Shown here: one piece after another, positions 44,936 through 56,921 of the stretch
Numbering within the stretch: the first letter of the stretch is position 1
Layout of the letters: the number at the start of each line of letters is the position of its first letter
NCBI GenBank assembly: GCA_000729835.1
Contig: JFHB01000106.1
Coordinates: 1-64,000, forward strand
Direction of reading: 5' to 3'
DNA: 64,000 nt
From: Atkinsonella hypoxylon
Taxonomy: Eukaryota; Ascomycota; Sordariomycetes; Hypocreales; Clavicipitaceae
Made by a program: the position numbers and the translations under genes
Notes under the pieces: generated by a model
Told to the model about the DNA's origin: nothing
The model's input: only the letters and a program-made list of their open reading frames with translations
Database searches by the model: none

Positions 44936-47548
44936 TCTAACAAGAAGAATGCAGCTGCTTCTGTAGCTTCTAGAGTCTACTACAGATATCCCTATTTCTA
45001 GATAACAGGAACCTTTCGATTGCCTTAAATTAGCACGTTTTCGAGGTTGTTAAGCTTTACATACATCTTATCTATATTATTGATGCTGTACAGGAATAGG
45101 GTGCTTGTATTAATTATATAGAATGTAATTAGGCTAAAGACTGTTAAAACTATAATAAAGCCTATTAAAGTTGCTAATCCTGCGCTAAATGTAATTATAT
45201 AGTGTTAATTAGATAAATTTATCTTTAATAAAGGCATTTTCTTTACTAGTGCCTATACTTAGTTAATTCTAGCTGTTAATACTCCTGCTGCTCTAGTGTT
45301 AGGCAAGATGCCTCTAAATGTGTTACTAGAGTAACGTTCTTCTAATATATAGAATAACAAATATAATAAGGGATCTATAGAATTTAATTAATCTTCTGTA
45401 AATAGGTCTTCCTTATGTAGAGTATACTAGCAGGCTTCTTCCTTAAGGTTCTAGAAGATAGCTTTATTGTCTATAGTTGCAGCATTAGTAAAGAATTGTA
45501 TAATTATTAGCTAAGGAGCTTTTCCTTTATTAGCTGTATTAGATTCTTTAATAAATGCCTTACTTATATCTTAAGTATTATTAGAACTGTTATTCTATAT
45601 AGGTTTACTTAGTTCTTTATAAGCCTATAGATAGGCTCTAAATTTACTGTTTAAAGGAGGGGTTCTATACTTCTTATTATTCTACTATCTTTACTGTACT
45701 TCTTAACGCTCTTTTTTGCTGTACTTTATTAACTAATATCCTTCTTTTCTATAGATAAAGCAGCGTTATTTTTAGGTCTTACTCTTGCTACAGCTAGAGT
45801 CTTTTAAACGTTAATATTAACAGTCTATATAGAGAGCTTTATTATTAATATTAAGTTAGTTAAATCTAATGTAGAATTAGCTAATTTCCTTCTGTGCTTC
45901 TACAATACTAATTAACTTTTGTAAGTTACTAATAAGCTCTTAGAATGTTGCGTTAGTTGTAAATTTAGCTTAGCTATATTTAGGGATACCTCTAACTGCT
46001 TAAAGGGTCTATTTAATAAGTTTAGAATTATCTATAAGAGAGTTAAAAAGGCTATTATAAATGTCTTAAAGGTTCTAGATTATTATGTTAAAGCAGTTAA
46101 GTATAGATTTATTAGGGTTCTTAGCGATTATATTGTATAATATAATGCTATTCTATCTTTAACAATAGAACTGCTTGTTAGTTAAGGTCTTAAAGTGTTA
46201 TTTAACAATTTTAACTATTTAGTTAAAGGTATAATTTATCCTTATATTTATTGCAATTATTATAAGGTAGAATTTATATGCTTTACCTATTAGCATTACT
46301 AGAAATGCCTTTATTATTGCTAGTTCTAAGAAATTAAGTTGTTAGTATAGGTCTTTAAGGATAACTACTTTTAGCATAATAAAATTAAATATATTACTAC
46401 TGTATTTATTGCTTTCTTTATAGATCTTTATAAGGTTAAGGACTTTCTTTATATTAGTCTAGAAAGAATCTATTATAGAAGGAAGTAATAGTTATACTGC
46501 TAGAAGCAGAAGAAATCTTATATTCTATAGTAAAGAGAGAGAAGGTAGTATTTCTACTAATATACCTATTAAATTACTAGGTACGCTTAACAAAAGTAAT
46601 AGAGAGAGTACTAAAGGTATAGAAGAAGGGTTCTATAAAGACAATTAAGGCTTCTTTACTGTAGATATAGGTTTTACATTTAGGTGTAGATTTAAGTGGA
46701 ATTTGCCTAATGCTACTTATTTATTAATCTCTTCTTCTAGCTATATAGATTGTTTCTCTTTCTATAGTACTCTTTTAAGGGAATTAGCAATTTAGCTGCT
46801 GCTTCTGCCTATATAGACTCTATATTTATATAGTAAATTGCGTAATGCTTTAATAATTAAAGTAGAAGCTCTTTAAAATAGATCTTTATTCTAGTTATAG
46901 AAGTTAAATTTAAAGTTCTTTTATTATTCTTAATCTCTAAATCTTTAATCTTTATAAAGGTTAATTATAAAGGCAATTCTATTGTTTAGATTAGTAGTAG
47001 TAGCAGTTTCTAGGTTAATTTTATATATTAAGTTCTAATCTATTAATAGAAGTTTCTAATACTTTTAAAGTTATTCTAAAAGCTTATTAGGTTATAGTTA
47101 TTGCTTAGATTCTTATAAATCTACCTAGAGTTATTGTAAACTTATTATATTAAATAAGATTAAGTAGTATAGAAAGAGAAAGTAGGTGTAACAGAATTAG
47201 TATAAAGATAGAGAGATTTAGCTAGCTTCTAGCTAAGTTCTAAGATAGTTAAGGGAGTTAAATCCTATAGCGTTAGCCGCTAAGGGTTCTAGCTAGTAAT
47301 TTAATTCCTTAGAAGTTTAATATTAACAATTAGTTAAACTAAAATATTGTTATAAGTAAATATAACTTAGTAACTAAGTAATTGTAAAGATATTTCTTCC
47401 TTTAGTATGCTTTACTAGTTGCATTAGCCGCTAAGGGTTCTAGCTAATAGTATTACATCTTTTCTTACTAAATCTAGCTAATCTATAGTTAGTTGTGCTA
47501 ATCTCTTTAGTTGTACTAAAGACTCCTAGTTAAGCAACTACTAATTAG
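44936..47548 (-). pseudogene. Copia-C Gag and protease region (RIP-degraded)
   Basis: This is the 5' part of Copia-C on the minus strand, from the 5' LTR to the TRIM-A insertion. A zinc-knuckle remnant is readable near 45745-45715 as RCFIYRKEGY, corresponding to CxxC...GC (CFxCxKxGCW) of fungal Copia Gag, with the second Cys now Tyr. The Gag body lies to the right, about 47.1-45.9 kb, too damaged to translate far. The protease should lie at 45.5-45.0 kb; I see no clear DTG. About 200 bp next to the LTR are leader. Confidence 0.7.
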
Positions 47549-47863
47549 TGTTAATAGACTAAGGGTTTAATTTATACTCCTTTAAGTTAATCCTATAACT
47601 AGTTTACTAGTGCATTAGTATTTACATTAAAGAGGTTTAAATTTAGTTATCTAGGAGTTATATCTAACTAGTAAAAGAGGCTACATTATATACCCTATTA
47701 AATGCCTTATATGCCTTAGGTATAGTGTTGTGTTAAGGGGGAATTAAGGGGTATTAGCAACCCCGATTTAAGTGGGGACTAGTGTGCAGATGCAACCAAT
47801 CAGCGGTTGTATCCACCCACGCAGGTGCTGGAATCGCACGATGGAGTCATAACGATTCCAACA
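47549..47863 (-). repeat. Copia-C 5' LTR
   Basis: The 315 bp repeat is colinear with 29591-29905. Its left part is RIP-damaged, but about 47790-47863 is nearly free of damage, keeping caaccaatcagcgg and the canonical terminus attccaaca. TSD atagt follows at 47864-47868. Confidence 0.93.
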
Positions 47864-47868
47864 ATAGT

Positions 47869-49789
47869 GCTATAGAATAGTGTTTTTATTAAGGTATACT
47901 TTTACCTCTTAGAATGCCTTTTCTTCCTTAGGTTTTAGTAAAAATATTGCTTCTTAAGCTTTCTTTTAGTGCATTAGTTTAAGTAAACTATTAGCTAAGC
48001 CTTTCTTATAAAGCTCTTACAGTAAAGTAGTCTTTTATTTCTATAGTAAGTAAATTTATATATTAAACTATAGAATACTCTTCTATAAAAAGCTAGCTAT
48101 ATTAATAAAGATCTCTAGATTTATAAGATTTACTAGAAACTTAAGTTTTTAAAAAGCTTTTAGCTTATTATTTATATTAGTAATTCTATTACTATTAACA
48201 ATAAAACCTAACAGCTAAATAGCTAAGTAGTCTATAAATAACTTCTTTATAGCTATTATTAACTTATTTTTCTCTAGAATTAATAAAACTATATTAAGGT
48301 ATATAAGGTAGTCCTTAGTAGAGTTAAAGAATACAATAATGTTATTAATATAGATTTATATAAAATATTAGTACTTTTAAAATAATTAGTCTATATACTA
48401 TTAAGCAAAAGCTAATATATTCTTAAAGCCTATAAGCGCTATATTTAATGCTTTTAATCTTTATTTTAATATTACTACTATATAAGATTAATATTCTTAT
48501 TTTATAGAAAGCTAGTAAAAAAACCCTAATATATTAAAGAGTAAAAATATCTTCTTACTATATATATTTACTATAATATTTAATTAATCTAGTAAAGAGT
48601 ATATATTTAGTATTACTACACTGTTAAGTAGCTTTATATTAACTATAACTTATTCTTTTCTTTCTATTAAGGTTTTAATTTACACTATAAAGGCTAAGTA
48701 AGCTATAGCTGCTAAGTTGTCTAAATATAATATCTTTCTACTTAAATATAGCTTATTATAAACCTTATCTAGTTTAGCTTTATCTTTAGCTCCTAGTAGG
48801 TAGATTTAGATAGGTTTTAGCTACTTCTGCTATCTATCTACTAGATTTACTCTTATATATTAGTCTTTAGGTATAGGAATAATACCTCTATTACAATAAA
48901 TATTATATTTATCTATTAAGTTAATAAGTTTAGCTGTAATATTTAGGTTTAAGTTTTCTACCTTAACCTTATATTTATTATAGATATATAGTACATCCTT
49001 AAAACAAAAGATTTTATATATAAAGATACTATTATTAACTTTCTTAGGGTTAAATCTACTACTATTACCTTCTTCTTAAGTTTTATAATCTTCTATAGGC
49101 AATAGACTATTATTAGGTGTAATATCCTTAGAAAAATATATATATAAATTAAATAGATTTATAATTATATAGTTAGCCTTAAGCTCTTTATTATACTAGA
49201 GATAAGCAATCTTCTAATTTTTCTAGATTATAATAAATTTATCTAAATAGTTATAGGCTACTATTTATTCTTAGTTAGTTGTACTAAGCAATATATCTAG
49301 GATAAGGTTAGATTTTAAGTATATATAGTAGGTAGTAGCCTTCTTATTAGCTAGTATCTCCTTCTATTTAACTAGAATATACTTCTATAATTTTAGCGGA
49401 ATTATTATAGCTTATACTGCTGTTACATTCTAATGTAGAATCTTTAAAATTAGCTAAAAGATATCTATTTCTATAACTATATTATAAATAGACCTAATAG
49501 TAGCTCTAGAGTAAATAAAATCGATTTTAACACTATAATTATAGAGGAAGGTTAAACCTAGAAGGAGCTTTAGTTCTAAGTTACTTATTATATTAGCTAT
49601 AACTGTAAAATAGCTAGTTATAAGCACACTATATATAGATCTAGGGATGTAGAAGTTAAATATAGCTGTCTTAGAGATATAGAAGGACAATTGCACTTTA
49701 GTAACTAGTTTTAGCTCTATTTTTGCCTATTTTACATTTTAACTAAACTAAGTTAACTATACTTTATTAACTAGTACTAAAGAGGTTCT
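47869..49789 (-). pseudogene. Gypsy-A protease, reverse transcriptase and start of RNase H (RIP-degraded)
   Basis: Minus-strand frame. The stretch 49696-49454 is open and gives the retropepsin C-terminal part: LELKLLLGLTFLYNYSVKIDF resembles the 'VILGMDWL' to 'IDW' block. RT follows: AKLDKVYNKLYL near 48760, VIVNIKLLNSVVILNIYSLL near 48640 (the VVVDIRGLN...YPLP block), ALIGFKNILAFA near 48430. The catalytic YIDDI motif reads INNIIVFFN near 48340, both Asp codons changed to Asn. VLLILEKNKL and IDYLA...LLGFIVNSNRITN near 48230-48170 match the 'FLGYPSVKLLG' segment. RNase H begins near 48100 and is cut at 47868 by Copia-C. This lineage is close to Tf/Tf2-like fungal Gypsy elements. Confidence 0.87.
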
Positions 49790-49794
49790 AGTAT

Positions 49795-50277
49795 TTTGTC
49801 GACTTAAAACCAAACCCCTAAATAACCATGCAGCCTACACTAAAGCGGGTAACGATATAGCGCACGTTAAGATCGAAGAGGATCGGCAGAGAGCGAGATA
49901 TTTGTTAGTGCATGCTATTAAGCGATAGCAGGTAAGAAGATTAAATAGTTAGAAAAGGTAGAAATAAAATATTAATTGCAGCTTAGAAGATATATATACA
50001 TAAAAGGAGCTAAATGTATTAAAGAGTTAGAGAAAGCGTTAGTATTAGCGAAGTAATATTTCTTAAGTATTAAGTGTTATAAATTAAAGTAGGCTAAAAG
50101 ATATTAATTAATCGAAAAGAGCAAAAGCTAAAAAGAGCCAGTAGAAGCTGCTTACGCGCTTGCTTCCTTAGACTATTTAGACGTCTAGGCGATGCGCACT
50201 CTTATAGAAAAAACCTGTATGTAGCATCCCTTGCAAAGCTAATATAAGAGCGCAAGGGGGTAACCCCGCCGCGACAC
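49795..50277 (+). mobile_element. Short 483 bp unclassified insertion, MITE- or solo-LTR-like
   Basis: A block of visibly higher G+C and many CpG sites interrupts Gypsy-A between protease and Gag. It begins tttgtcgacttaaaacc and ends ccccgccgcgacac, with agtat on both sides (49790-49794, 50278-50282). The ends share only TGTCG in inverted form, so terminal repeats are weak. No transposase frame is seen. It matches no other sequence in the window. Strand is arbitrary. Confidence 0.6.
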
Positions 50278-50282
50278 AGTAT

Positions 50283-52910
50283 CTAGGTAGATCTAATGTA
50301 ATAGTTCCTTATTATAGAATTAAATAGAAATCTTTAGGAAGGAATTTAACTTTAAAATACTAGATTTAATAAGCTATAGCTTTATAACTGCTTTAACTAC
50401 TTACTCTATTTAGATTCTCTATAAATCCTTTTAGTTTACCTCTATTTAAACCTTTTTCTTTTACTTTTCTTTACTTTTAGTAAAATAGGTTTTAATAAAG
50501 TTAGATTCTAGGCTAATTAGTAGTTCCTTAGTATTAACTATTTCTTTTTCTTCTATTAGCTAGTATTTATAGCTTTTAAGGTACTTTTTATAGTCTTTTT
50601 AGTTAGATTTATCTTTAAACGTTATTATATAGGTATATTTCTTATTATTTTACAGTAAGCTTTATTATTAAAAACGTTAAAGCTGCTAAAGATACTATAG
50701 CTCTAGCTAATAATTCTAGCTAGCCCCTAAATTCTAGTTCTATTAAGGCTAGAGCTACTGCTCCCTTAGTAGCTAATTCCTTTAGTTTTATAGTAGATAT
50801 TAAAGATAATTATTCTAGTAATTTTTATAGAATAAAGGTTAGAACTAAAATTAACTATTGCTCTTATTCTAGTTAGCTTAGTTACTTTAGGCTGCCTTAT
50901 TATTTTTAGAGTTCTTACTATTAAATTTACTTTAAGTGTAGTAAGTATTAGTACCTTCTTTATAGTTTCTTAATTTTTATTATTTTTCTAGATCCTTTAG
51001 GCATTCTTATAAATCCTTAACCTTATTATTTACTATAGTAATATATATAAATCTTAGGTCTTTTACTATTAAAATTAAGTATAGCTATTATAATTCTAAG
51101 TATAGCTTATAATAGAGTCTTAAAAGAAGCTAAAGATTAATAGTTTTACTATTTATATAAGTATATTAAAATACTCTAAAGGTAAATTCCCTAAATAATT
51201 TTTCTTTAATTATATTTTACTCTATAAACTTAGCTAAATCTAGCTATATTATTATATTCTAGATCTATATACTAAATTCTTTATAAATAGTAGTATAAAT
51301 AGAGTTTAAACTGCTAAAAATAGCTATTTTTTTATAGTAATCTAGATACTGCCTATACTATATTAATATATTCCCTTTAAAGAGAGTTTAGAGCTTAATA
51401 TAAATAGCTTCTTAGGCGTTAATTATACTATAGCTATAGTAGTCTTTAATAGCTTAGATCTATAGCTCTATATTATAGAAAATAGTGTACTTTCCTTTAT
51501 ATAAAATTAGCTTATAGATATTTCTATTATTAAAGGGTTTAAAGTAACTAATATTAGTAATTTTCTATATAGAATCTATTTATTCCTTAGGGGTTTAAAA
51601 CTATATATTACTTTAGTTATTTTATTTCTAATATAGATTTAGCCTTTTATTTACTAGATTTAGCTAGAGATTATTGTTTTTAATATAGTATAGTGCTTAT
51701 TAATTTATATATTAATATTTAAAGTTACTAAATGCTTAATTTTAGTCTTTTTTAGTATTTTAGCTCTTCTTAGCTTTACTATTATAGTATTACTCTAATA
51801 GATTCTTTAGAAATTATAGTAGCTTTTATTCTTTTAGAAAAGTACTAAAGTATTTAAAGTATTTCTATATTATATAGTTTCTTTTACCTAAAGGTTGCTT
51901 TTAACCTTACTTTTAGTTTTAGTTATTTTTTAGAGGTAAGTAAGAATTAAAAGCCTTTTACCTATAATTCTTAAGCTAAAAGCCTTATTAGGTATAGTAT
52001 TATCTATTATATTTATTCTAAGGCTTAAGTATAGTCTCTATTTTCTAAGCTAAGTATTATTGCTCTACCTAAAGAGCAGCAATTTTATTATTTAATTCTC
52101 TCTATAATTTACTAATTTTATTAATTAATTCTCCTTTAATTCTACTAATTTACCTACTAATTTCTATAGAAAAACCTATAAGCTATTCTAATAAAAGGTT
52201 CTCTTTTTTAAGTAGTTCTACTGCTTTCTTTACTTTATACTTTAGCTTAAAGGTATAAAACCTTTAGTAAGCCTATAAAAGCAGTAAGATTTTAGCTAGT
52301 TCTTTAATTAGTAAGTTCTTTTTAGTAGTTTAAGGTATATTTAATAGATTTAAGTTCTTAGTAAGTAGTATAAATCTAGATCTTTATACTTACTTTCCTT
52401 TAATATTCTAGGTAGAACTAGTACTAACTTTATAGATAGTATTTCTTAAGCTATTAAATCTAGATAATCTAGCCTTAGCTTTTCCTTTTAGTATTACTAT
52501 TAGTAAATCTATAAGAAGTTTAGTAGATTTAGCCTTATTAACAATTCTATTAACCTACCTCTATACCTACTATACTATAGAAGTATTAATAGTATTTTAG
52601 TAAGAAGGTAGTTCTACTAGCTTAAGTTAATTATATAATTTAAGCTATTTATTAATAAATTTATAGTAAGTAAAATAAAGTAGTAAGCTTCTTTTTTCTT
52701 AAGGTATAAAATCCCTTTTTTAAATCTAAAAATCTAGATTTTAGTAGTAAAATTTATAGAATTAGTGTATAGTTTTAAGTTCTTTATTAGTAAAAGAAAT
52801 ATAATTCCTTCTACTAAGTTCCTTTTAAAGTTACTTTATCTTAAATATTATAATTTTAGCTTTTTAAGCTTAAGAAGAGTTAGTAATAATTAGAAGTAAT
52901 TATTACTACT
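50283..52910 (-). pseudogene. Gypsy-A Gag region and leader (RIP-degraded)
   Basis: This 2.6 kb lies between the 5' LTR and the protease on the minus strand, where Gag is expected. It is among the most AT-rich stretches of the window and I cannot follow any frame for more than about 40 codons, nor identify a zinc knuckle. Assignment as Gag rests on position. The primer-binding site should start at 52910 (minus strand agtagtaataattac), but I cannot match it to a tRNA. Confidence 0.55.
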
Positions 52911-53153
52911 TATTACAGTAGAATCTAATGTAGGTTTATTAGAAGTAACAATAGGTTATTAAATTTAATAGGTTATATAATAATTCGTAAGAGGAGTTAT
53001 AAGAGCTTCTGTAAGAAGTATTTAGTAATAGTGTTCTAGTAAATAATAGTTAATAGTTCAATCTAACTACCTAAGTGTTGCTTCTAACTACTTATATATA
53101 ATTGCGGTTATGTGCACTAGTGACCTGCGGGTCTGTAGGATTATCCCGTAACA
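52911..53153 (-). repeat. Gypsy-A 5' LTR (right end)
   Basis: The 243 bp repeat runs from tattacagta, where tgttacgg is seen in the other two copies, to cccgtaaca. The left two-thirds are heavily RIP-mutated; the right 60 bp (gcggttatgtgcactagtg onwards) are nearly intact. TSD gcaag follows at 53154-53158. Confidence 0.92.
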
Positions 53154-54480
53154 GCAAGCATCGCTATTAGTAGCTAAGCTACTAAAAAGCTGTAATTATA
53201 AGCCCTCTAAAGAGCAGGTAATTAAGCTAGAAAAATCCCTCTATGGTCTAAAGTAAAGTCCTAGAGAATAGCAGTAAATTCTAACAGAATTACTTTAAAA
53301 GCATAGATTTAAACCTCTTATATTAGACCTAGTAGTCTTTTATAACCCAGCTACATCTACGTATATTGCTACTTATGTAGATAACTATCTTCTAATTGGG
53401 CCTAATTTACGATATATTAATAAGCTTAAAAAGCTACTAAATTAAGCTTATCTAATAGAAGATAAAGGACTAGCAGAATTCTTCCTAGGCGTTTAAATCA
53501 CCTATAATAGGTCTAAAAGATCTATTAAAATCCATTAATCTTAATATATTCTTAAAGCCCTAGAAAGATTTAATATACTAGATGCTAAGCTAGCTTCTAT
53601 CCCTATACAGCTAGGAATCCTAAAGCAACTAGTTATAAAACCTCTCTTAAAATCCAATTATAAGCTTTATTAGAGCATAATAGGCACTATAATGTACCTT
53701 ATGTTGCTAACTAGGGCTAATATTGCTTTTTCCGTTTAGTAGCTATTAACTTTCCTAGCTAAGCCCTATATAGAGTATCTAAACGCCTCTAAGCACCTCC
53801 TTTAGTACTTAAGTAGTACTAGAAGCTTTGCTATCGTTTATAAGCATTCTAGTCTACACTCTTTAGTAGGGTCTTCCTCTAAAAAGTCTTTTAATACTAC
53901 TATTAGTTATAAAGAAGTCTTAAAGACCCTCCTTAGTTATTGCAATAGCGATTTTGCTAGTAATAAAGTCTCTTCTAAATCAACCTATACTTATCTATAT
54001 AAGCTAGCTAGTAGACCTATTAGCTAGAAATCGAAAAAAGCTAGTACTATTGCTCTTTCTACTTTAGAAGCAGAATCTAATGCATTATCTAAAGCTATTA
54101 GGGAATTAGAGTAGCTCTACAGCCTTTTTAAGGAGATAAAGCTGCCTTTAACCCCTCCTATTTCTATTAGGTATAATAATTAAGGCGCTATAGTTACTGC
54201 TTATAACTTAACGTTATATAGTAGGACTAAGCACACCCTTTTAAAGTTTAACTATATTAGAGAAAAGATTCGTAAAGATATAGCTAAGGTTAGTTATATT
54301 AATATAAATTAGATGCTAGTAGATAGCCTAACTAAGCCTCTTGCTATTTAAAAGCATTAATAATTCATTAAGTTACTAGAGCTTTCTAGCTAGCTTATAA
54401 AAGCAATAAAAACACTTAAAAAATCAAAAAGCAACAAAAAACAGTTAAAAATCGAAAACAATAAAAACAATTAATAACAA
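53154..54480 (+). pseudogene. Copia-A copy A1, rest of reverse transcriptase and RNase H
   Basis: After gcaag the sequence resumes with catcgctattagtagctaag, continuing the RT of 1-2257. It contains LEKSLYGLK near 53230, ATYVDNYLLIGP near 53371-53405, the block around LAEFFLGV near 53470, RNase H with TLLSYCNSDFA near 53928-53960, and LTKPLAI near 54330. The stop is uncertain. The frame is broken by RIP-type TAG and TAA. The remaining 54481-54642 is a non-coding tail ending in the purine tract tctagagggag. Confidence 0.9.
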
Positions 54481-54642
54481 CTAGTTATATTCAACTATAA
54501 CTACCCTAGAATTGCTAGAATTAGTTATATTATTTAGTCTTATTATTAGTATTGTATTTTGTTAGTTAATTCTAACTTAAATATCCTTTAAAGGAGCTAA
54601 GTTGCTTGTAAAACTAGTTACTTCTTACATTTCTAGAGGGAG

Positions 54643-55337
54643 TGTTAAAAATAAGCTACCCTATATAGCCTATATATATGCTTACTAGTTGCTCTATTAC
54701 GTGACCCTTATTAGGTCTTGTTACGTTAATTTTTAGTAGAGATATTGCTGTTACTAGATGTAAAACATCTAGAATTAACTAAGGTAAAGTTGCCTAACCT
54801 ATAGTTAATTTTAACTGCGATTTTCTCTACAACTAGTAATAGTAGAAATTTAAGAAGTATACTATTTAAAAGCTAAGAATTAGGGCTATTTAATAGTATA
54901 ATTGTTAGATAGAGTTGCTTATAAGGGTTGCTTATTATTAGTGGAATTTATTAAATTGTGCACATAAGTATCTTGTTTATATAGCTGTAAGTTAATTTTT
55001 TTGTTTTTATATAGTAAATCTTTTTACAGAAATTATAAAGTAGCCTATAAGCCCCTTCTAGCAACTATAGCCCGCTAATATAGTTAGTAGGTCTATAAGA
55101 GACTGGAAAGATTTAAGATCCTACCCTCACTAAGTTTGTTACAGCGCTCTTAATATAAAGATACTACTATTACAGTTATCTATTGCCTCTACGTGATCTA
55201 TACTATACACTACAGCTTGATTTAGGCCGCTGCTGCTTCTACTACGTAATAATTGCTAGGAGCAATTACAGGTGCTAAATCTAAGAGACCACTACCCTCT
55301 TAGATATCTAGTCCTGTAATCCCTATTATTTTCAATA
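54643..55337 (+). repeat. Copia-A 3' LTR of A1
   Basis: The 695 bp LTR runs from tgttaaaaataagc to ttttcaata. The next bases, acagt, are the predicted TSD; its partner lies left of the window. Confidence 0.93.
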
Positions 55338-56921
55338 ACAGTATATAAATATCCTTAAGAATATTACTGTTAAATAGCTCTAAATTGTCTAAGTCCCTTT
55401 ATATAAGGAAACTGCAGATATAGCAGCAGTAAAGAACTAATAGCACTATAGAAGCAGGAGCAGTAAAGGTGCTAGCGCTAGCAATATAACCGCTAAAGTT
55501 CTAGATATACTCCTAGTTAGTAAGAGGATAAGCTATATATAAGCAAAGAGGCAGTGTACTTTAGGCTAATAAGACAATATTTTGCGATTTTAATTAGCAA
55601 GCTACTAGCAGTTAGATAAATTCTATTTAGATATATTAGAAAGAGGTCCTCTTATATTAAAAGGAGCAGTAGCAGCTATACATTAAAGTAAGGAATTTTA
55701 GGAAACTACAATAGAATTATTTAGTTATAATATAGAGGTAAAATAAGATATAAAGAAGAAAGGAAAAGATAAAGAAGGGAAAAGAGAAATTGTTTATTTT
55801 TATATTAAGAGCAGCTAAAAGCTAGCTGCTAATTTATTATACGCTAAAGGGGTAATAATAACAATAACTATTTACGCTCTACTAGCTGCTAGTTTATTAT
55901 ACACTAAGGGAATAACACTAATAACAACTGTTTGCGCTCTACACCCTTAACAACATCCCTTATATATAGATAGATTATATACAGCTAATAAATGTTTGCA
56001 ACAGCAATAGGGATAAAAGAGAGAGAGTGCCTTCTAGTTAAGGAGAGAAATTATTACGCAATAATTGCTTAAGATATAGAAGACCTAGGTATATAGGCAA
56101 TTTATACGCTAGCAACACTAGCGTTACAGCCTACACCTATATAAGGATTAGCTCTTCTATACTAAGTAGATAATTGCTAGCTGTAAACAGAAGCTTATAA
56201 GATAAAGGTAGGTAGAGTGTCCTTAAACCCTAGAAGAGTACACTTAAGCAAAGGGGATATAATAGTTCTATTTTAACGCAACTAATAGGTTAGCTAGTAG
56301 AGCAATAAACAGCTATTATAAAGGTACTATAAGTAATTAAAGAGGGAGGTAAAGTAGAAGTCTATTTATATATTAGCTCTATAATGCTATATAAAGTATA
56401 AATAGTGCGTTAGTATAGCAATAGAACAGCTAGAATAAAGCGCCTAGCTGCAGACGTTATACCTCTACTTTTTATAAGTAGGCAATAGAGAGAATATAAA
56501 GGGGGAGAGAATAGAGAATTAACTGCAATTTATAGCGCTTGCTAAAGGCAATAAGGAGATTATTATAGAGGCTAGAAGGAGAAGGAGGGTATATTATAAA
56601 CTTAAGCCTTAAGCTTAAGTCTTTTAGTAAAGAGAGAACAGCAGAAGAGAGACAGTAATCTATATAGGTAAAGGGATAGAAGCAGACTGCATTTAACTAA
56701 GGGTTAGCTAGACTTTATAGGGCTTTAGAGAAAGGACCTTAGCTATAGAGCATATACTAAAAGAGGCTCCTAAGGGGAGGGACCTACCCCTAGATATATA
56801 GTACAGGGGCATAGGGAGGCTTCTAGTTCCTTCTCTCTTTCCCTTTCCTCCCTATAATTATAGTTCTTATTATAGACGCTAGTTAGCAGCAGCCACTAGG
56901 CCAGTCTATTACAGTATACTA
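55338..56921 (+). other. Unassigned 1.6 kb between Copia-A copy A1 and a Gypsy-A fragment
   Basis: This interval matches none of the five families and gives no frame above about 60 codons. It holds a 60 bp tandem duplication (55822-55941), purine-rich runs around 55740-55800 and 56520-56640, and a palindromic cttaagccttaagcttaag near 56602-56620. Glutamine-type stops are common, which suggests RIP of a formerly coding or repetitive sequence. It is the nearest thing to non-Copia, non-Gypsy-A flank in the window; I cannot say whether it was host DNA or another transposon. Confidence 0.5.
55822..55941 (+). repeat. Two tandem 60 bp units
   Basis: The units 55822-55881 and 55882-55941 both start ctagctgctaatttattat (agttt in the second) and both end gcgctcta or acgctcta. 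They differ by several C/T and G/A changes. Confidence 0.88.

Larger units (their letters stand above)
29591..47863 (-). mobile_element. Copia-C, Ty1/Copia LTR retrotransposon with nested Copia-A tandem and TRIM-A
   Basis: Two 315 bp LTRs (29591-29905, 47549-47863) and the TSD atagt (29586-29590, 47864-47868) define it. The empty target is seen in the second Gypsy-A copy at 57020-57050, which confirms the insertion point. Coding is on the minus strand: Gag/zinc knuckle at about 45.7 kb, integrase at 44.56-43.6 kb, RT from about 31.5 kb leftwards. Its own length without inserts is about 6.3 kb. Confidence 0.93.
2258..53153 (-). mobile_element. Gypsy-A, Ty3/Gypsy LTR retrotransposon expanded by nested insertions
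   Basis: Two 243 bp LTRs (2258-2500 and 52911-53153) enclose this span, with the 5 bp duplication gcaag at 2253-2257 and 53154-53158. Removing the span joins the two halves of Copia-A copy A1 in frame across the RT codons found uninterrupted at 37180-37200. Protease, RT, RNase H and integrase all read on the minus strand, so the right LTR is the 5' LTR. Without later insertions the element is about 10 kb: 52910-50283 gag, 49789-47869 protease to RNase H, 29585-28519 RNase H/integrase, 28265-27191 integrase end, 26486-25094 plus 3861-2501 extra frame and 3' end. The order follows the usual Gypsy order of protease, RT, RNase H, integrase. Confidence 0.9.

Noticed and set aside
49454..49696. An independent small gene with a start Met
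   Set aside because: Its protein matches the end of a Gypsy retropepsin domain and lies in place just upstream of RT; it is a fragment of Gypsy-A pol.
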